A stretch of 64,000 nucleotides of DNA from Rivibacter sp049446155. Lineage in GTDB: Bacteria; Pseudomonadota; Gammaproteobacteria; Burkholderiales; Burkholderiaceae_C. A program made the translations under genes and the position numbers. The notes under the pieces are model-generated. The model made no database searches, was not told where the DNA came from, and saw nothing but the letters and a program-made list of their open reading frames with translations. Location of the stretch: assembly GCF_049446155.1 (NCBI RefSeq), contig NZ_JBMSEE010000004.1:1-64000 (forward strand). Reading direction: 5' to 3'. Shown in pieces: positions 51,080 through 60,299 of the stretch (the first letter of the stretch is position 1; each line of letters starts with the position of its first letter).

Positions 51080-51856
51080 GTGGATGCCGCCGATCTGCAC
51101 ATTCCATCGCGCCACGGCGAGGTCAGCGCCGAAGAATGGCGCGTGCGCGTCGACCTCGCTGCGGCCTACCGGCTGGTGGCGCTGTTCAAGTGGGACGACC
51201 TCGTCTTCACGCACATCACGGCGCGCGTGCCTGGTACGCAGGATCAGTTCCTCATCAATCCGTATGGACTGATGTTCGACGAGATCACCGCCTCGTCATT
51301 GGTCAAGATCGACCTTGCCGGCAACAAGCTCGACGACTCGCCGTTCCCCGTCAACCCCGCGGGCTTTACGATTCACAGCGCGGTGCACTCGGTGCGCCAC
51401 GACGCGGCCTGCGTGCTGCACACGCACACGCTCAACGGCGTGGCGGTATCGGCCCAGAAGGGTGGGCTGCTGCCGATTTCTCAGCAGTCGATCTTTGTGC
51501 TGGGCAGCCTGGCCTATCACGACTACGAGGGTGTCGCGCTGCGCGACGACGAGAAGCCGCGCCTGGTGGCCGACCTCGGCGACAAGACCTGGCTGATGCT
51601 GCGCAACCACGGCCTGCTGACCGTGGGACCGACGGTCGCGGATGCCTTCCTGTCGATGTACCTGTTCGAGGCCTGCTGCACGATCCAGGTGCGCGCCCAG
51701 TCGGGCGGCGGCGAGCTGATTCCGATCGACGCATCGATCATCGCCACGTCCCAGCAGCAGGCAAAGGCGGTGACGCGCGGTGCAGGCGCGGGAGCGCTCG
51801 CCTGGCCGGGTCTGCTGCGACGTCTCGACCGGATCGACCCGAGCTACCGCTCCTGA
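51080..51856 (+). CDS. Class II aldolase/adducin family protein
   Basis: 258 residues from a GTG start at 51080. The aldolase II fold is shown by F-T-H-I-T-A-R-V-P-G, the metal ligands in H-T-H-T-L-N-G (about 115-121) and R-N-H-G-L-L near 178. Members cleave or epimerise sugar phosphates, or decarboxylate; the clade here lies among fatty-acid-type genes, so the substrate is open. Its last 13 bp overlap the convergent phosphatase gene. Confidence 0.85.
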   Translation: MDAADLHIPSRHGEVSAEEWRVRVDLAAAYRLVALFKWDDLVFTHITARVPGTQDQFLINPYGLMFDEITASSLVKIDLAGNKLDDSPFPVNPAGFTIHSAVHSVRHDAACVLHTHTLNGVAVSAQKGGLLPISQQSIFVLGSLAYHDYEGVALRDDEKPRLVADLGDKTWLMLRNHGLLTVGPTVADAFLSMYLFEACCTIQVRAQSGGGELIPIDASIIATSQQQAKAVTRGAGAGALAWPGLLRRLDRIDPSYRS

Positions 51857-52557
51857 GCCTCGGCAATGCGGCGGTACTGCCCGAACAGCTTCTCCATCGT
51901 CGTGTAGCGCTCGCGCTCGTGCAGCCATTGCGTCGGCGCGAGATTGATCGCGCGGATCACGGCATGGCCGTCGTCGCCGAGATCGATCACGTTGATGCAT
52001 GCCGGCTGCTGCTCGATCGCGCCGAAGAACGCGCGCTGGCCGGCCATGAGCGTCGACAGCAGCGCTCGGTTCACGCCGCCGTGCAGCACCATCAGCAGGC
52101 ACTGCCACTGGGCGTCGCCGCGCCAGCGCTCGAAGGCGGGCAAGGCGCGGTCGAGAAGCTCGCCGATCGACTCGCCGTTGAGGAAGCGCTGCGTCTCGAT
52201 CTGCGCGCCGCCGCGAAACGCGCCGACGAAGGCCTGCTCGAGCTGCTCGGGCGCAATGTCGGCAAGCCGTCCGCCGCGGATCTCCTGCAACGCGTCGTCG
52301 TGCGTCAGAGGCTGCGCTTGCGCACTGGCCGCGAGCACGCGCTGCGCGGTCTGCACGGTCCGCGGCAGGCCGCTGACGACCACGCGGTCGAAGCGCACGC
52401 CGGCCTGCGCGAACAGCGCGCCGGCGGCATCGGCCTGTTGCTCGCCATCGGCATTGAGCGGTACCGTCTCGGGCGGCACCGGCGTGCCGTCGGCGCGGAA
52501 GTAGTCGACCGAGCCGTGACGCATCAGGTACAGCCGGCGGCGGCGTGGTGGCTTCAT
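51844..52557 (-). CDS. Histidine phosphatase family protein
   Basis: 237 residues from the ATG at 52557. The phosphoglycerate-mutase-like motif L-M-R-H-G-S-V near 11-17 holds the phospho-accepting His; S-G-L-P-R-T-V-Q-T-A supplies Arg, E-I-R-G-G near 110 the acid, and V-L-H-G-G-V-N the second His. A small-molecule phosphatase is likely; the substrate is unknown. Convergent overlap with the aldolase gene; 32 bp after the enoyl-CoA hydratase stop. Confidence 0.88.
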   Translation of the reverse strand: MKPPRRRRLYLMRHGSVDYFRADGTPVPPETVPLNADGEQQADAAGALFAQAGVRFDRVVVSGLPRTVQTAQRVLAASAQAQPLTHDDALQEIRGGRLADIAPEQLEQAFVGAFRGGAQIETQRFLNGESIGELLDRALPAFERWRGDAQWQCLLMVLHGGVNRALLSTLMAGQRAFFGAIEQQPACINVIDLGDDGHAVIRAINLAPTQWLHERERYTTMEKLFGQYRRIAEAQER

Positions 52558-52589
52558 GTCATGCGGCCGGTCGCCGGACCGCAGCGGCT

Positions 52590-53369
52590 TCAGCGAAAGC
52601 GCGGTTCGCGCTTTTCGAAGAAGGCCTGCAGCCCTTCGCCGGCATTGGCGTGGAAGAGGTTGGCGACGAAGTGGCTGCGTTCGGCTGCCAGATGGTCGCC
52701 GAGCGCGCTGCCGCGCGCCTGGTTGACCAGCTCCTTGGCGCTGGCCACTGCGTTCGGCGCGCAACGCGCAAGGCGTTCGGCGATGGCCAGAGCTTGCGGC
52801 AGCGCCCGGCCGGCGTCTGTCACGTCATTGACAAGGCCGTGCGCCTGCAGCTCGCGCGCGGAGAGCGGCTCCCCGAGCCACAGGCAGCGCAGCGCCAGCG
52901 GACGGGGCAGTGCGTTCGCGAGATGCCAGCTGCCACCTCCGTCGGGCGACAGTCCGACGCGCCCGTAGGCCATCGAGAAGCGCGCGTTCTCGGCGGCGAT
53001 CACGAGGTCGCAGGCCAGCACGATCGAGAAGCCGGCGCCCGCCGCCGCGCCCTCGACGGCGGCGACAACGGGCTTGGGAAACGCGCGCAGCGCCTCGATG
53101 AACTGATGCAGCGCATCGATGCTTGCGGCCTGCACCTCGCGTTCGAGCTCGCGATTGCGCGCCAGCCGGTTCAGGTTGCCGCCGGCGCTGAAATGCGCGC
53201 CGTCGCCTGTGATGACCACGGCGCGCACCTGCGGGTCGGTCTCGGCGACGTTGAGCGCCTCGACCGCGGCCACCGAGACCTGCGGCGACAGCGCATTGCG
53301 CGCCGACGGGTCGCTCAGCGTGAGCACGAGCGTGGCGTCATGGCGTTCGGTGCGCAGTTCGGCGGTCAT
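52590..53369 (-). CDS. Enoyl-CoA hydratase/isomerase family protein
   Basis: 259 residues from the ATG at 53369. Crotonase fold with the oxyanion-hole segments F-S-A-G-G-N-L near 61 and A-A-A-G-A-G-F-S near 106, and G-L-S-P-D-G-G-G near 131. The two catalytic Glu of classical hydratases are replaced (Gly/Asp), so it may be an isomerase-type member, such as the PaaG group. Acts on acyl-CoA in the cytosol. Same direction as the phosphatase gene. Confidence 0.88.
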   Translation of the reverse strand: MTAELRTERHDATLVLTLSDPSARNALSPQVSVAAVEALNVAETDPQVRAVVITGDGAHFSAGGNLNRLARNRELEREVQAASIDALHQFIEALRAFPKPVVAAVEGAAAGAGFSIVLACDLVIAAENARFSMAYGRVGLSPDGGGSWHLANALPRPLALRCLWLGEPLSARELQAHGLVNDVTDAGRALPQALAIAERLARCAPNAVASAKELVNQARGSALGDHLAAERSHFVANLFHANAGEGLQAFFEKREPRFR

Positions 53370-53532
53370 GGCATGGATGTTTCGAAGACGACGGAAGATT
53401 GTGCCTTCAGCACAACATTGCACGGCTATCGCGCGCCAGAACGCGGCGCAGCCCCTTGCTCAAGCGATTTGTGTCGACATGCTTCATGCTAGAGTGCCCC
53501 GCAGCCTAGACGCAGGCTAGAAACAACGACGC

Positions 53533-55494
53533 ATGAACCGTTCGACCGGCAAGCGCAAGGTGAGGAAGGGCAAGGCAGTCTCGCTGGCACTCGGCGCGAC
53601 GCTTCTTGTCGGCAGCAGCGGCAGCGCCCAGGCCCTCGGCTTCGGCAGGTTGCCCACCACCGCCACGCTCGGCCAGCCGCTCGAACTCGCGATCCCCGTG
53701 AGGCTCGACGGGAACGAGGATCTCACCAGCGAGTGCGTCAGCGCCGACGTGCACTTCGCCGACAACCGGCAACAGCCCGGCGTCGTCAATGTGAGCCTCG
53801 ACCGCGCGCTGCCGGGCGCGTCCGACCGCGTGCTGCGCATCAGGACCAACACGCGTGTCGACGAGCCCATCGTGACCGTCGACGTCACCGTGGGCTGCTT
53901 CGGCAAGGTGTCGCGCAGCTTCACGCTGCTGGCCGACCCGCCCTTGATCACTGCGCAGGCGCCGGCGCTTGCGCCTGCGCCCGAAGTCGCTCCCGCTGAG
54001 CCGGCGCCTGCGCCGGCTCGGCAGCCTGCGCCACCGCGCGCTGCCGATGCCACGTCGGCCGGCGAGGTCACCGAGGGTGCTCCTGCGCCGCGGCGCAGCA
54101 CGCGCGCGCCGCGCCGCGCCGAGTCGACGGCCAGCACCGGTGCCGCCCGCGCGCCGCAGGCCGGCACGGCGCCGCGGCCATCGCGTGGCCAGACCGCCAA
54201 CACGGCGCGCCTGCGCCTCACGCCGCTCGAGCGGGGTGCGCGCGTCGACGCTCAGGCCGCGGCCCAGGCGGCCGCTGCCGCCAGCGCGGCCGAAGCCGAA
54301 CGCGTTGCCGAGGCGGCGCGTGCCGCCAGCGCCGCGGAAGCCGCGGCCAGCGCGCGCGAGCGGGTCGAGCAGCTCGAGGCCGCACTGGCCAAACTGCGCA
54401 GCGAGACCGACCAGGCCCAGCAGAACGTCAAGGGCCTGCAGGCGCGGTTGCAGAACGCCGAGACGTCACGCTATTCGAATCCTCTGGTCTATGGCCTCGG
54501 TGCCTTGGGCCTGCTGCTGCTTGCCGCGCTGGTCTGGATGTGGCGCCAGCGCGAGCAGGAGCGCCAGCAGCACGAGTGGCTCGTGTCCGCCTCGGCGCGC
54601 GACAGCGGCACGGCGGCCGATGTCGACACCGAGGAGGCCATCGCCTTCGCGCCGAACGACCGACCGAGCACCCAAGCCGGCGCGTTCATGAGCTCCCCAG
54701 CGCCGCTGGGCGCGCCGTCGTCGATGCCCGGTGCCTTCGACCCGCTCGGCACGTCCGTCCTCAAGGGCCCGGCGGGGCTGCAGGCCCAGCCCGCCAAGCG
54801 CGAGGTCTCGGCCGAGGAGCTCATCGATCTTGAGCAGCAGGCCGAGTTCTTCATGGTGCTGGGCCAGGAAGAAGCGGCGATCGACCTGCTGATGGGTCAT
54901 CTGCGCAGCACGGCCGGCACGAGCCCGCTGCCCTATCTCAAGCTGCTCGAGATCTACAAGAAGCGCGGCGAGCGCAAGGAATACGAGCGCATCCGCGAGC
55001 GCTTCAACAGCCGCTTCAACGCCTACGCGCCGTCGTGGGAGACCGAGCTGCTCGAGGGCCGCTCGCTCGAGGACTATCCGCAGGTGCTCGAACAGATCAC
55101 CGGCCTGTGGTCGGATCCGAACCGGGCGCTCGAGACGCTGCAAGCCACGCTGGTGCGCCCCGAAGGCGAGACCGAAGGTGGCGACAGCTTCGACCTTCCT
55201 GCCTACCGCGAACTGATGCTGCTGTACGCCGTGGCCCGCGACCATACCGAGAACCCCGACGAGTCGCCGGCCGCCACGCCGGTCGACCTGCTGCTGCCGC
55301 TCGATGACATGCCGGTGCTCGAACGCCTGATGTCGACCACGCCGGTGACGCCGCAGCCGGGCGCGCGCCCGTCGCTGCATGTCGACGTGCCCTTGGACCT
55401 CGAGCCTCCGGGCAGCGAGCTCGGCAAGTTCACGCTCGAGTTCCCGCCGACGCAGGTCGACGACAACCCGCCCGAGCCGCCGAAGTCGAGCTGA
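53533..55494 (+). CDS. FimV/HubP-like polar or pilus-associated protein
   Basis: 653 residues. A signal peptide (about 1-34, ending A-Q-A) precedes an N-terminal domain starting L-G-F-G-R-L-P-T-T-A-T-L-G-Q-P-L, typical of FimV-like proteins. A Pro/Ala-rich linker and an Ala/Glu-rich coiled coil (about 235-305) lead to one membrane helix (about 317-335). The cytosolic end carries a TPR-like FimV C-terminal domain (E-Q-Q-A-E-F-F-M-V-L-G-Q-E-E-A-A-I-D-L-L). FimV/HubP organise polar type IV pili and twitching. It stands alone here. Confidence 0.82.
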   Translation: MNRSTGKRKVRKGKAVSLALGATLLVGSSGSAQALGFGRLPTTATLGQPLELAIPVRLDGNEDLTSECVSADVHFADNRQQPGVVNVSLDRALPGASDRVLRIRTNTRVDEPIVTVDVTVGCFGKVSRSFTLLADPPLITAQAPALAPAPEVAPAEPAPAPARQPAPPRAADATSAGEVTEGAPAPRRSTRAPRRAESTASTGAARAPQAGTAPRPSRGQTANTARLRLTPLERGARVDAQAAAQAAAAASAAEAERVAEAARAASAAEAAASARERVEQLEAALAKLRSETDQAQQNVKGLQARLQNAETSRYSNPLVYGLGALGLLLLAALVWMWRQREQERQQHEWLVSASARDSGTAADVDTEEAIAFAPNDRPSTQAGAFMSSPAPLGAPSSMPGAFDPLGTSVLKGPAGLQAQPAKREVSAEELIDLEQQAEFFMVLGQEEAAIDLLMGHLRSTAGTSPLPYLKLLEIYKKRGERKEYERIRERFNSRFNAYAPSWETELLEGRSLEDYPQVLEQITGLWSDPNRALETLQATLVRPEGETEGGDSFDLPAYRELMLLYAVARDHTENPDESPAATPVDLLLPLDDMPVLERLMSTTPVTPQPGARPSLHVDVPLDLEPPGSELGKFTLEFPPTQVDDNPPEPPKSS

Positions 55495-55525
55495 GCGCGT
55501 CGGCGCCGACTTCGGCCTGTGTGAC

Positions 55526-56710
55526 TCAAGCTGCGCGATCGCCAAGGCGCGCGAGCCGCGCGAGGGCTTCGTCCAAGGTGGCTTCGCGCTTGGCGTAGCA
55601 AAAGCGCACGATGCGCTGTTCGGTGCCATCGGCGTAGAAGGCCGACAGCGGGATCGCGGCAACGCCCAGCTCGCCGGTCAGCCAGCGGCAGAACGCCTCT
55701 TCGGGCATCGAGGCGAGGTCCGGCGCCAGGCCGTCATAGCGCACGCATTGAAAGTAGCTGCCTTCGCTGGGCAGCAGCTCGAACGGCGTGGCCGCGAGGC
55801 CGGCGCGGAAGCGGTCGCGCTTGGCCGCGTAGAACGCAGGCAGCTCCAGGTAGGGGCGCGCATCGGCGAGGTAGGCCGCCAGGCCGTGCTGCACCGGCGT
55901 GTTGACGGTGAAGACGTTGAACTGGTGGACCTTGCGGAACTCGGCGCTCAGGGCCGCCGGCGCCACGACGGTGCCGACCTTCCAGCCCGTCACGTGAAAG
56001 GTCTTGCCGAAGCTGGAGATCACGACGCTGCGCGCTGCCAGGCCGGGAAAGCGCGAGGCGCTCTGGTGCGCCGCGCCGTCGAACACCATGTGCTCGTAGA
56101 CCTCGTCGGCAATGACGATCACGTCGGTCGGATCGAGCAGCGCCTCGAGCCGGCGCATCTCGTCGGCCGACCAGACGGTGGCGCTCGGGTTGTGCGGCGT
56201 GTTGACCAGGATCGCGCGAGTGCGCGGCGACAGCGCCTGCGCGATCGCGGCGAAGTCGGGCCGGAACGTGCCCGGCGTCAGCGCAACGCGCACGATGCGC
56301 CCTCCGGCCAGCTCGATGCTCGGCGCGTAGCTGTCGTAGCAGGGCTCGAGAACGATGACCTCGTCGCCCGGGTGCACCAGCGCGAGGATCGCGGTGATGA
56401 TGGCCTGCGTCGCGCCGGCGGTGATGGTGACCTCGCTGGCGGGGTCGTAGCGGTGGCCGTACAGCGCCTCGATCTTGGCTGCTACGGCATCGCGCAGTGC
56501 CGGCACGCCGGTCATCGGCGGGTACTGGTTGTGGCCCGCGCGCATGGCTTGCGTCACGGCGTCGACGAGGCGCGGGTCGCAGTCGAAATCCGGGAAGCCC
56601 TGGCCGAGGTTCACGGCGCCATGCGCCTGGGCCAGCGCGCTCATCACGGTGAAGATGGTGGTGCCGACCTGCGGCAGGCGGCTTTCGATCGCGGGCGTGC
56701 GGGGCGTCAT
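55526..56710 (-). CDS. PLP-dependent aminotransferase, methionine type (YbdL-like)
   Basis: 394 residues from the ATG at 56710. Fold type I class I/II aminotransferase: N-L-G-Q-G-F-P-D-F near 35, N-T-P-H-N-P-S-A near 170, and the PLP lysine in S-S-F-G-K-T-F-H-V-T-G-W-K near 233-245. The H-N-Q-Y-P-P-M-T-G and S-F-G-K-T-F-H-V-T-G-W-K motifs match YbdL methionine aminotransferase, which uses methionine or other hydrophobic amino acids. It begins 2 bp after the CysB-like stop. Confidence 0.9.
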   Translation of the reverse strand: MTPRTPAIESRLPQVGTTIFTVMSALAQAHGAVNLGQGFPDFDCDPRLVDAVTQAMRAGHNQYPPMTGVPALRDAVAAKIEALYGHRYDPASEVTITAGATQAIITAILALVHPGDEVIVLEPCYDSYAPSIELAGGRIVRVALTPGTFRPDFAAIAQALSPRTRAILVNTPHNPSATVWSADEMRRLEALLDPTDVIVIADEVYEHMVFDGAAHQSASRFPGLAARSVVISSFGKTFHVTGWKVGTVVAPAALSAEFRKVHQFNVFTVNTPVQHGLAAYLADARPYLELPAFYAAKRDRFRAGLAATPFELLPSEGSYFQCVRYDGLAPDLASMPEEAFCRWLTGELGVAAIPLSAFYADGTEQRIVRFCYAKREATLDEALARLARLGDRAA

Positions 56711-56712
56711 GT

Positions 56713-57666
56713 TCAAAGGTCGTAGTGCTCGGCGTCGCCGGCCATCACGCGCTCGAGCAGCGCGCGGCTGAGGCGGTCCGAGATCAGTTCGGCGAAGGTG
56801 TAGACGAAGGAGCGCAGGTAGGCGCCGCGCTTGAACGCGAGGCGCGCGACGTTGTGGCCGAACAGCTGCGCGGCGGGCCGTGCGACGAGCTCGCCGCCAG
56901 GCGCGAACGCCGGATCGTCGCGCACTGCCATCTCGGCGACGATGCCCACGCCCATGCCGAGCTTGACGTAGGTCTTGATGACATCGGAGTCGATCGCCTC
57001 GAGCACGATGTTGGGCTTCAGCCCCTTCGCCTCGAAGGCCTGGTCGATGCGCGTGCGCCCCGTGAACGACGGGTGGTAGGAGATCAGCGGCTCTCGCGCC
57101 AGCGACTCCAGCGCAAGGCGCTCGCTCGCGGCGAGCGGGTGGTCGGCCGGCAGCACCACGACGTGCTGCCACTCGTAGCAGGGCAGCGTGACCAGGCCGT
57201 CGAAATCGGCCAGCGACTCGGTCGCGAGGCCGACGTCGGCGGTCTCGTCGAGCACCATCTGCGCCACCTGCTCCGGCGTGCCCTGGTGCAGGCTCACGGC
57301 CACCTTCGGGAAGCTCTTGCGCAGCGCCACCACCGGTTGCGGCAGCACGTAGCGCGCCTGCGTGTGGGTGGTGGCGATCGACAGCGTGCCGGCGTCCTGC
57401 TTGCTGAACTCCTCGCCGATGCGCCTGAGGTTGCCGACCTCGCGCATGATCACCTCGATCGCCTGCAGCACCTGCTGGCCAGGCTCGGTGATGCGCTTGA
57501 GGCGCTTGCCGTGGCGCACGAAGATGTCGACGCCCAGTTCCTCCTCGAGCTCGAGGATGGCCTTGCTGACCCCGGGCTGCGAGGTGTAGAGCGCCTTCGC
57601 CGTCTCGGTGAGGTTGAGGTTGCGGCGGGCGGCTTCCTGGACGAAGCGGAACTGGTGAAGGTTCAT
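56713..57666 (-). CDS. cysB: CysB-like LysR regulator of sulfur assimilation
   Basis: 317 residues. Starts M-N-L-H-Q-F-R-F-V-Q-E-A-A-R-R-N, the CysB/Cbl pattern, with HTH to about 60 and effector domain (T-T-H-T-Q-A-R-Y near 99-106 being the sulfate/acetylserine-pocket segment). CysB-type proteins activate sulfate-assimilation genes under sulfur limitation. The paralog Cbl cannot be excluded. Followed by the methionine-type aminotransferase gene, which fits sulfur amino acid metabolism. Confidence 0.85.
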   Translation of the reverse strand: MNLHQFRFVQEAARRNLNLTETAKALYTSQPGVSKAILELEEELGVDIFVRHGKRLKRITEPGQQVLQAIEVIMREVGNLRRIGEEFSKQDAGTLSIATTHTQARYVLPQPVVALRKSFPKVAVSLHQGTPEQVAQMVLDETADVGLATESLADFDGLVTLPCYEWQHVVVLPADHPLAASERLALESLAREPLISYHPSFTGRTRIDQAFEAKGLKPNIVLEAIDSDVIKTYVKLGMGVGIVAEMAVRDDPAFAPGGELVARPAAQLFGHNVARLAFKRGAYLRSFVYTFAELISDRLSRALLERVMAGDAEHYDL

Positions 57667-57685
57667 GGTCGGTGCGTGGAGGTCG

Positions 57686-58054
57686 TCAGAGCGCCGCGCG
57701 CACCGCGGCGGCCATCGCGTCGATCACGAGCGGATGCTCGCCGATCGCGCCGGCGAGCCGCCAGCGCACTGCAGGATGTCGTTGCGCCAGCGAGTCGATC
57801 AGCGCGGGCAGGTCCTTGCGGACATGGCCGCCGACGCCGAGGAACAGCGGCACGACGACGACCTCGACACAGCCGTCGGCGGCAAGCATCGCGCCGGCCT
57901 CGGCGATCGTCGGCGACATGAACTCCAGGTAGGCCAGCGCCACGCGGGCGGACGGCGCCTCGGCGCGCAGCTTGGCCGCGACCGCCTCGAACGGCGCCGC
58001 CCAGGCCGCATCGCGCGAGCCGTGTCCGAACAGCAGCACGCCCAGCGCGGCCAT
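57686..58054 (-). CDS. CbiX/SirB-family chelatase-like protein
   Basis: 122 residues, half-size. L-L-F-G-H-G-S-R-D near 7-15 has the conserved His, followed by L-A-Y-L-E-F-M-S-P near 41-49 and V-P-L-F-L-G-V-G-G-H near 70, matching CbiX-small or SirB proteins that insert Co or Fe into sirohydrochlorin. Its ATG overlaps the lptG stop (TGATG), so it is coupled. Near cysB, sirohaem synthesis for sulfite reductase is a plausible job. Confidence 0.85.
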   Translation of the reverse strand: MAALGVLLFGHGSRDAAWAAPFEAVAAKLRAEAPSARVALAYLEFMSPTIAEAGAMLAADGCVEVVVVPLFLGVGGHVRKDLPALIDSLAQRHPAVRWRLAGAIGEHPLVIDAMAAAVRAAL

Positions 58055-59175
58055 CAGCGGTACCTCACGAGCCAGCTGAACGCCGCCAGCGACAGCAGCA
58101 GGTACAAGACGCTCGGCGCCGACGCCGCGACCCACGGCGTCCAGTCGCGCAGCAGGCCCAGGTGCGTCGTCACGTTGTTGAGCAGCACGAAACTGATGCC
58201 CAGGAGGATGCCGCCGAAGACCTTCAGGCTCACGCCGCCGGCGCGCGCGTGCAGGTAGGCAAAGGGCAGGGCCAGCGCCACCATCACCAGGCAGGCCAGC
58301 GGATAGAGCGCCTTCTTCCACAGCTGGATCTGGTAGCGCTGCGCCGCCTGCTCGTTCTCGGCCAGGTGGCTCGAATAGCGCCACAGCGCGGCGATCGACA
58401 TGCTCTTGACCGGCGCCACGGCGGCCGCGACCACCGCGGTCGTCAAGGTGCTGGGCCAGGTGGTGGTGTCGAGCCGCTCGACCGCCGGAAGCGCGCCTTC
58501 GGCATTGCCGCGCCAGCGGCTGATCTCGACGTCCTCGAGGCGCCAGTGGCCCTCGCCGACGTGCGCGCGGCTCGCCTGCAGGCGTGCGAGCAGCTGGCCG
58601 TCCGCATCGAACTCGTACAGCCGCACATCCTCGAGCGTGCCGTCTTGCAGCACCCGTCCGACGCGGATCGAGTCGAGCCGGTCGCCGGGCGGCATTTCGC
58701 CCGGCTGGGCGCTGCGGCGATCCTTGAGCCAGGCGCCGGCGGTGTTCTGCGTCGCCGCGCCGCGGCGCAACGAGTTCTTCAGCGTCTCGGCCTGGCGGTC
58801 CGTGAAGGGGCCGACGTAGTCGCCGATCACGAAGCTCACGACGCTGAAGCCCAGGCCCAGCGTGGCCAGCAGCGTCAGCGCGCGCCGCGGCCCGAGCCCG
58901 CCGGTGCGCAGGATCGTGTATTCGGACGACTGCGCGAGCCGCGCCATCGCGTAGATCGTGCCGATCAGCACGGCGATCGGGAGCAGCTCGTAGAGATGGC
59001 CCGGCAGCAGCATCAGGCAGTACAGCGCCGCGTGCTGGACGCGGTAGGCGCCCTTGCCGACGTCGTCGAGCTCGTCGACGAAATCGATGAAGTAGAAGAG
59101 GGCGAGGAAGGCCACCGTCACGAACGCGACGGCGCCGAGCACCTCGGCATAGAGCAAGCGGCGAACGGTGCGCAT
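58054..59175 (-). CDS. lptG: LPS export permease LptG
   Basis: 373 residues of the YjgP/YjgQ family. Six membrane helices: three at the N terminus (to about 115) and three at the C terminus (from about 280), with a beta-jellyroll between. The N terminus V-R-R-L-L-Y-A-E-V-L-G-A-V and late helix L-L-N-N-V-T-T-H-L-G-L are typical. With LptF and LptB2 it extracts LPS from the inner membrane. Follows lptF by 12 bp. Confidence 0.93.
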   Translation of the reverse strand: MRTVRRLLYAEVLGAVAFVTVAFLALFYFIDFVDELDDVGKGAYRVQHAALYCLMLLPGHLYELLPIAVLIGTIYAMARLAQSSEYTILRTGGLGPRRALTLLATLGLGFSVVSFVIGDYVGPFTDRQAETLKNSLRRGAATQNTAGAWLKDRRSAQPGEMPPGDRLDSIRVGRVLQDGTLEDVRLYEFDADGQLLARLQASRAHVGEGHWRLEDVEISRWRGNAEGALPAVERLDTTTWPSTLTTAVVAAAVAPVKSMSIAALWRYSSHLAENEQAAQRYQIQLWKKALYPLACLVMVALALPFAYLHARAGGVSLKVFGGILLGISFVLLNNVTTHLGLLRDWTPWVAASAPSVLYLLLSLAAFSWLVRYR

Positions 59176-59187
59176 CGAAGCCGTCCC

Positions 59188-60273
59188 TCAGGCGCCCGCG
59201 CGGCGCAGCAGCGCCACCGAGCCGCGGTCGCGCCACCACAGCAGGAACACGGCCCCGACGAAGGTGCCGCCGTGCACCACCGCCAGCGTCGCTGCGGCGC
59301 TCAGCCGGCCGCTCGCGATCCAGGCCTGCGTGAGATTGAGCAGGTTGTAGTAGACGACGAAGGCCAGCAGCGCGAACAGCAGGTTCCAGCTGCTCGCGCG
59401 GCGCGGATTGCCCGCTGCGAGGCCCAGGCCCAGCAGCACGAGGTTGAGCGCCCCGAGCGCCAGCCCGGCGCGCCACGCCAGCTCGGCCTGGTTGCGCGGC
59501 GTCGGCTCGAACATCAGTTCGAAGCTGCTGCGCGCCTTGGGCGGCAGGTTGGCGCTCGAGTCGACGATGCGCTCGCCCACCGTGGCGCGGTAGGTATCGA
59601 AGCGCGAGACGCGGCGCTCGCCGGTGGCGAGGTCGAGGTCGCTGCGCTGGCCGCGCTCGAGGATCACCGCACGCTCGTCGCCTTCGACCACCAGGCGACC
59701 GCTGCGCGCGGACGTGACCGACTCGACCTGGCCGTCGTTCTCGAGCACGAAGACGTTGCTCGCGGTGCTGCCGCCCGCGGTCTCCTTGTCGACGAAGAAC
59801 ACGCGCTTGCCGTCCGACGAACTCTGGAACTGGCCCGGCGCAATGCGCGCGACGTCGGAGCGGCGCTGGTAGCGGTCCTTCAGTTCGGCGACCTGTCGGT
59901 TGCCCCAGGGCCAGACGATGAAGGCCAGCAGCGCCACCACGGCCAGCACCGGCATCGCGACGCGCAGCACCGGCATCACGAAGCGCAGCAGCCCGACGCC
60001 GCTGGCAAACCAGATCACCATCTCGCTGTCGCGGTACATGCGCGTGAGCGTGGTGACGACCGCGATGAACAGCGACAGGCTGAGCATCGTCGGCAGGTTC
60101 TGAAGCGTCACGTAGCCCAGCAGCAGCGCCACGTCCTGGGGGGAGACCGAGCCGCCGGCAGCCTGGCCGAGCGTGCGGATCAGGAACATCGTGATGACGA
60201 TCGTCAGGATCACGACCAGGGTCGCGCCGAAGCTGCGCGTGAGGTCTCGGCGCAAGGTGGAATCGAATAACAT
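59188..60273 (-). CDS. lptF: LPS export permease LptF
   Basis: 361 residues, with the same six-helix and jellyroll plan as LptG. It begins M-L-F-D-S-T-L-R-R-D-L-T-R-S-F-G-A-T, the LptF hallmark. The jellyroll spans about 125-270. Forms a heterodimer with LptG. Only 26 bp separate its start from the divergent pepA start, so promoters must overlap the coding regions, the usual lptF/pepA arrangement. Confidence 0.94.
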   Translation of the reverse strand: MLFDSTLRRDLTRSFGATLVVILTIVITMFLIRTLGQAAGGSVSPQDVALLLGYVTLQNLPTMLSLSLFIAVVTTLTRMYRDSEMVIWFASGVGLLRFVMPVLRVAMPVLAVVALLAFIVWPWGNRQVAELKDRYQRRSDVARIAPGQFQSSSDGKRVFFVDKETAGGSTASNVFVLENDGQVESVTSARSGRLVVEGDERAVILERGQRSDLDLATGERRVSRFDTYRATVGERIVDSSANLPPKARSSFELMFEPTPRNQAELAWRAGLALGALNLVLLGLGLAAGNPRRASSWNLLFALLAFVVYYNLLNLTQAWIASGRLSAAATLAVVHGGTFVGAVFLLWWRDRGSVALLRRAGA

Positions 60274-60299
60274 CGCGCGCTCATTCTAAGGACCGGACC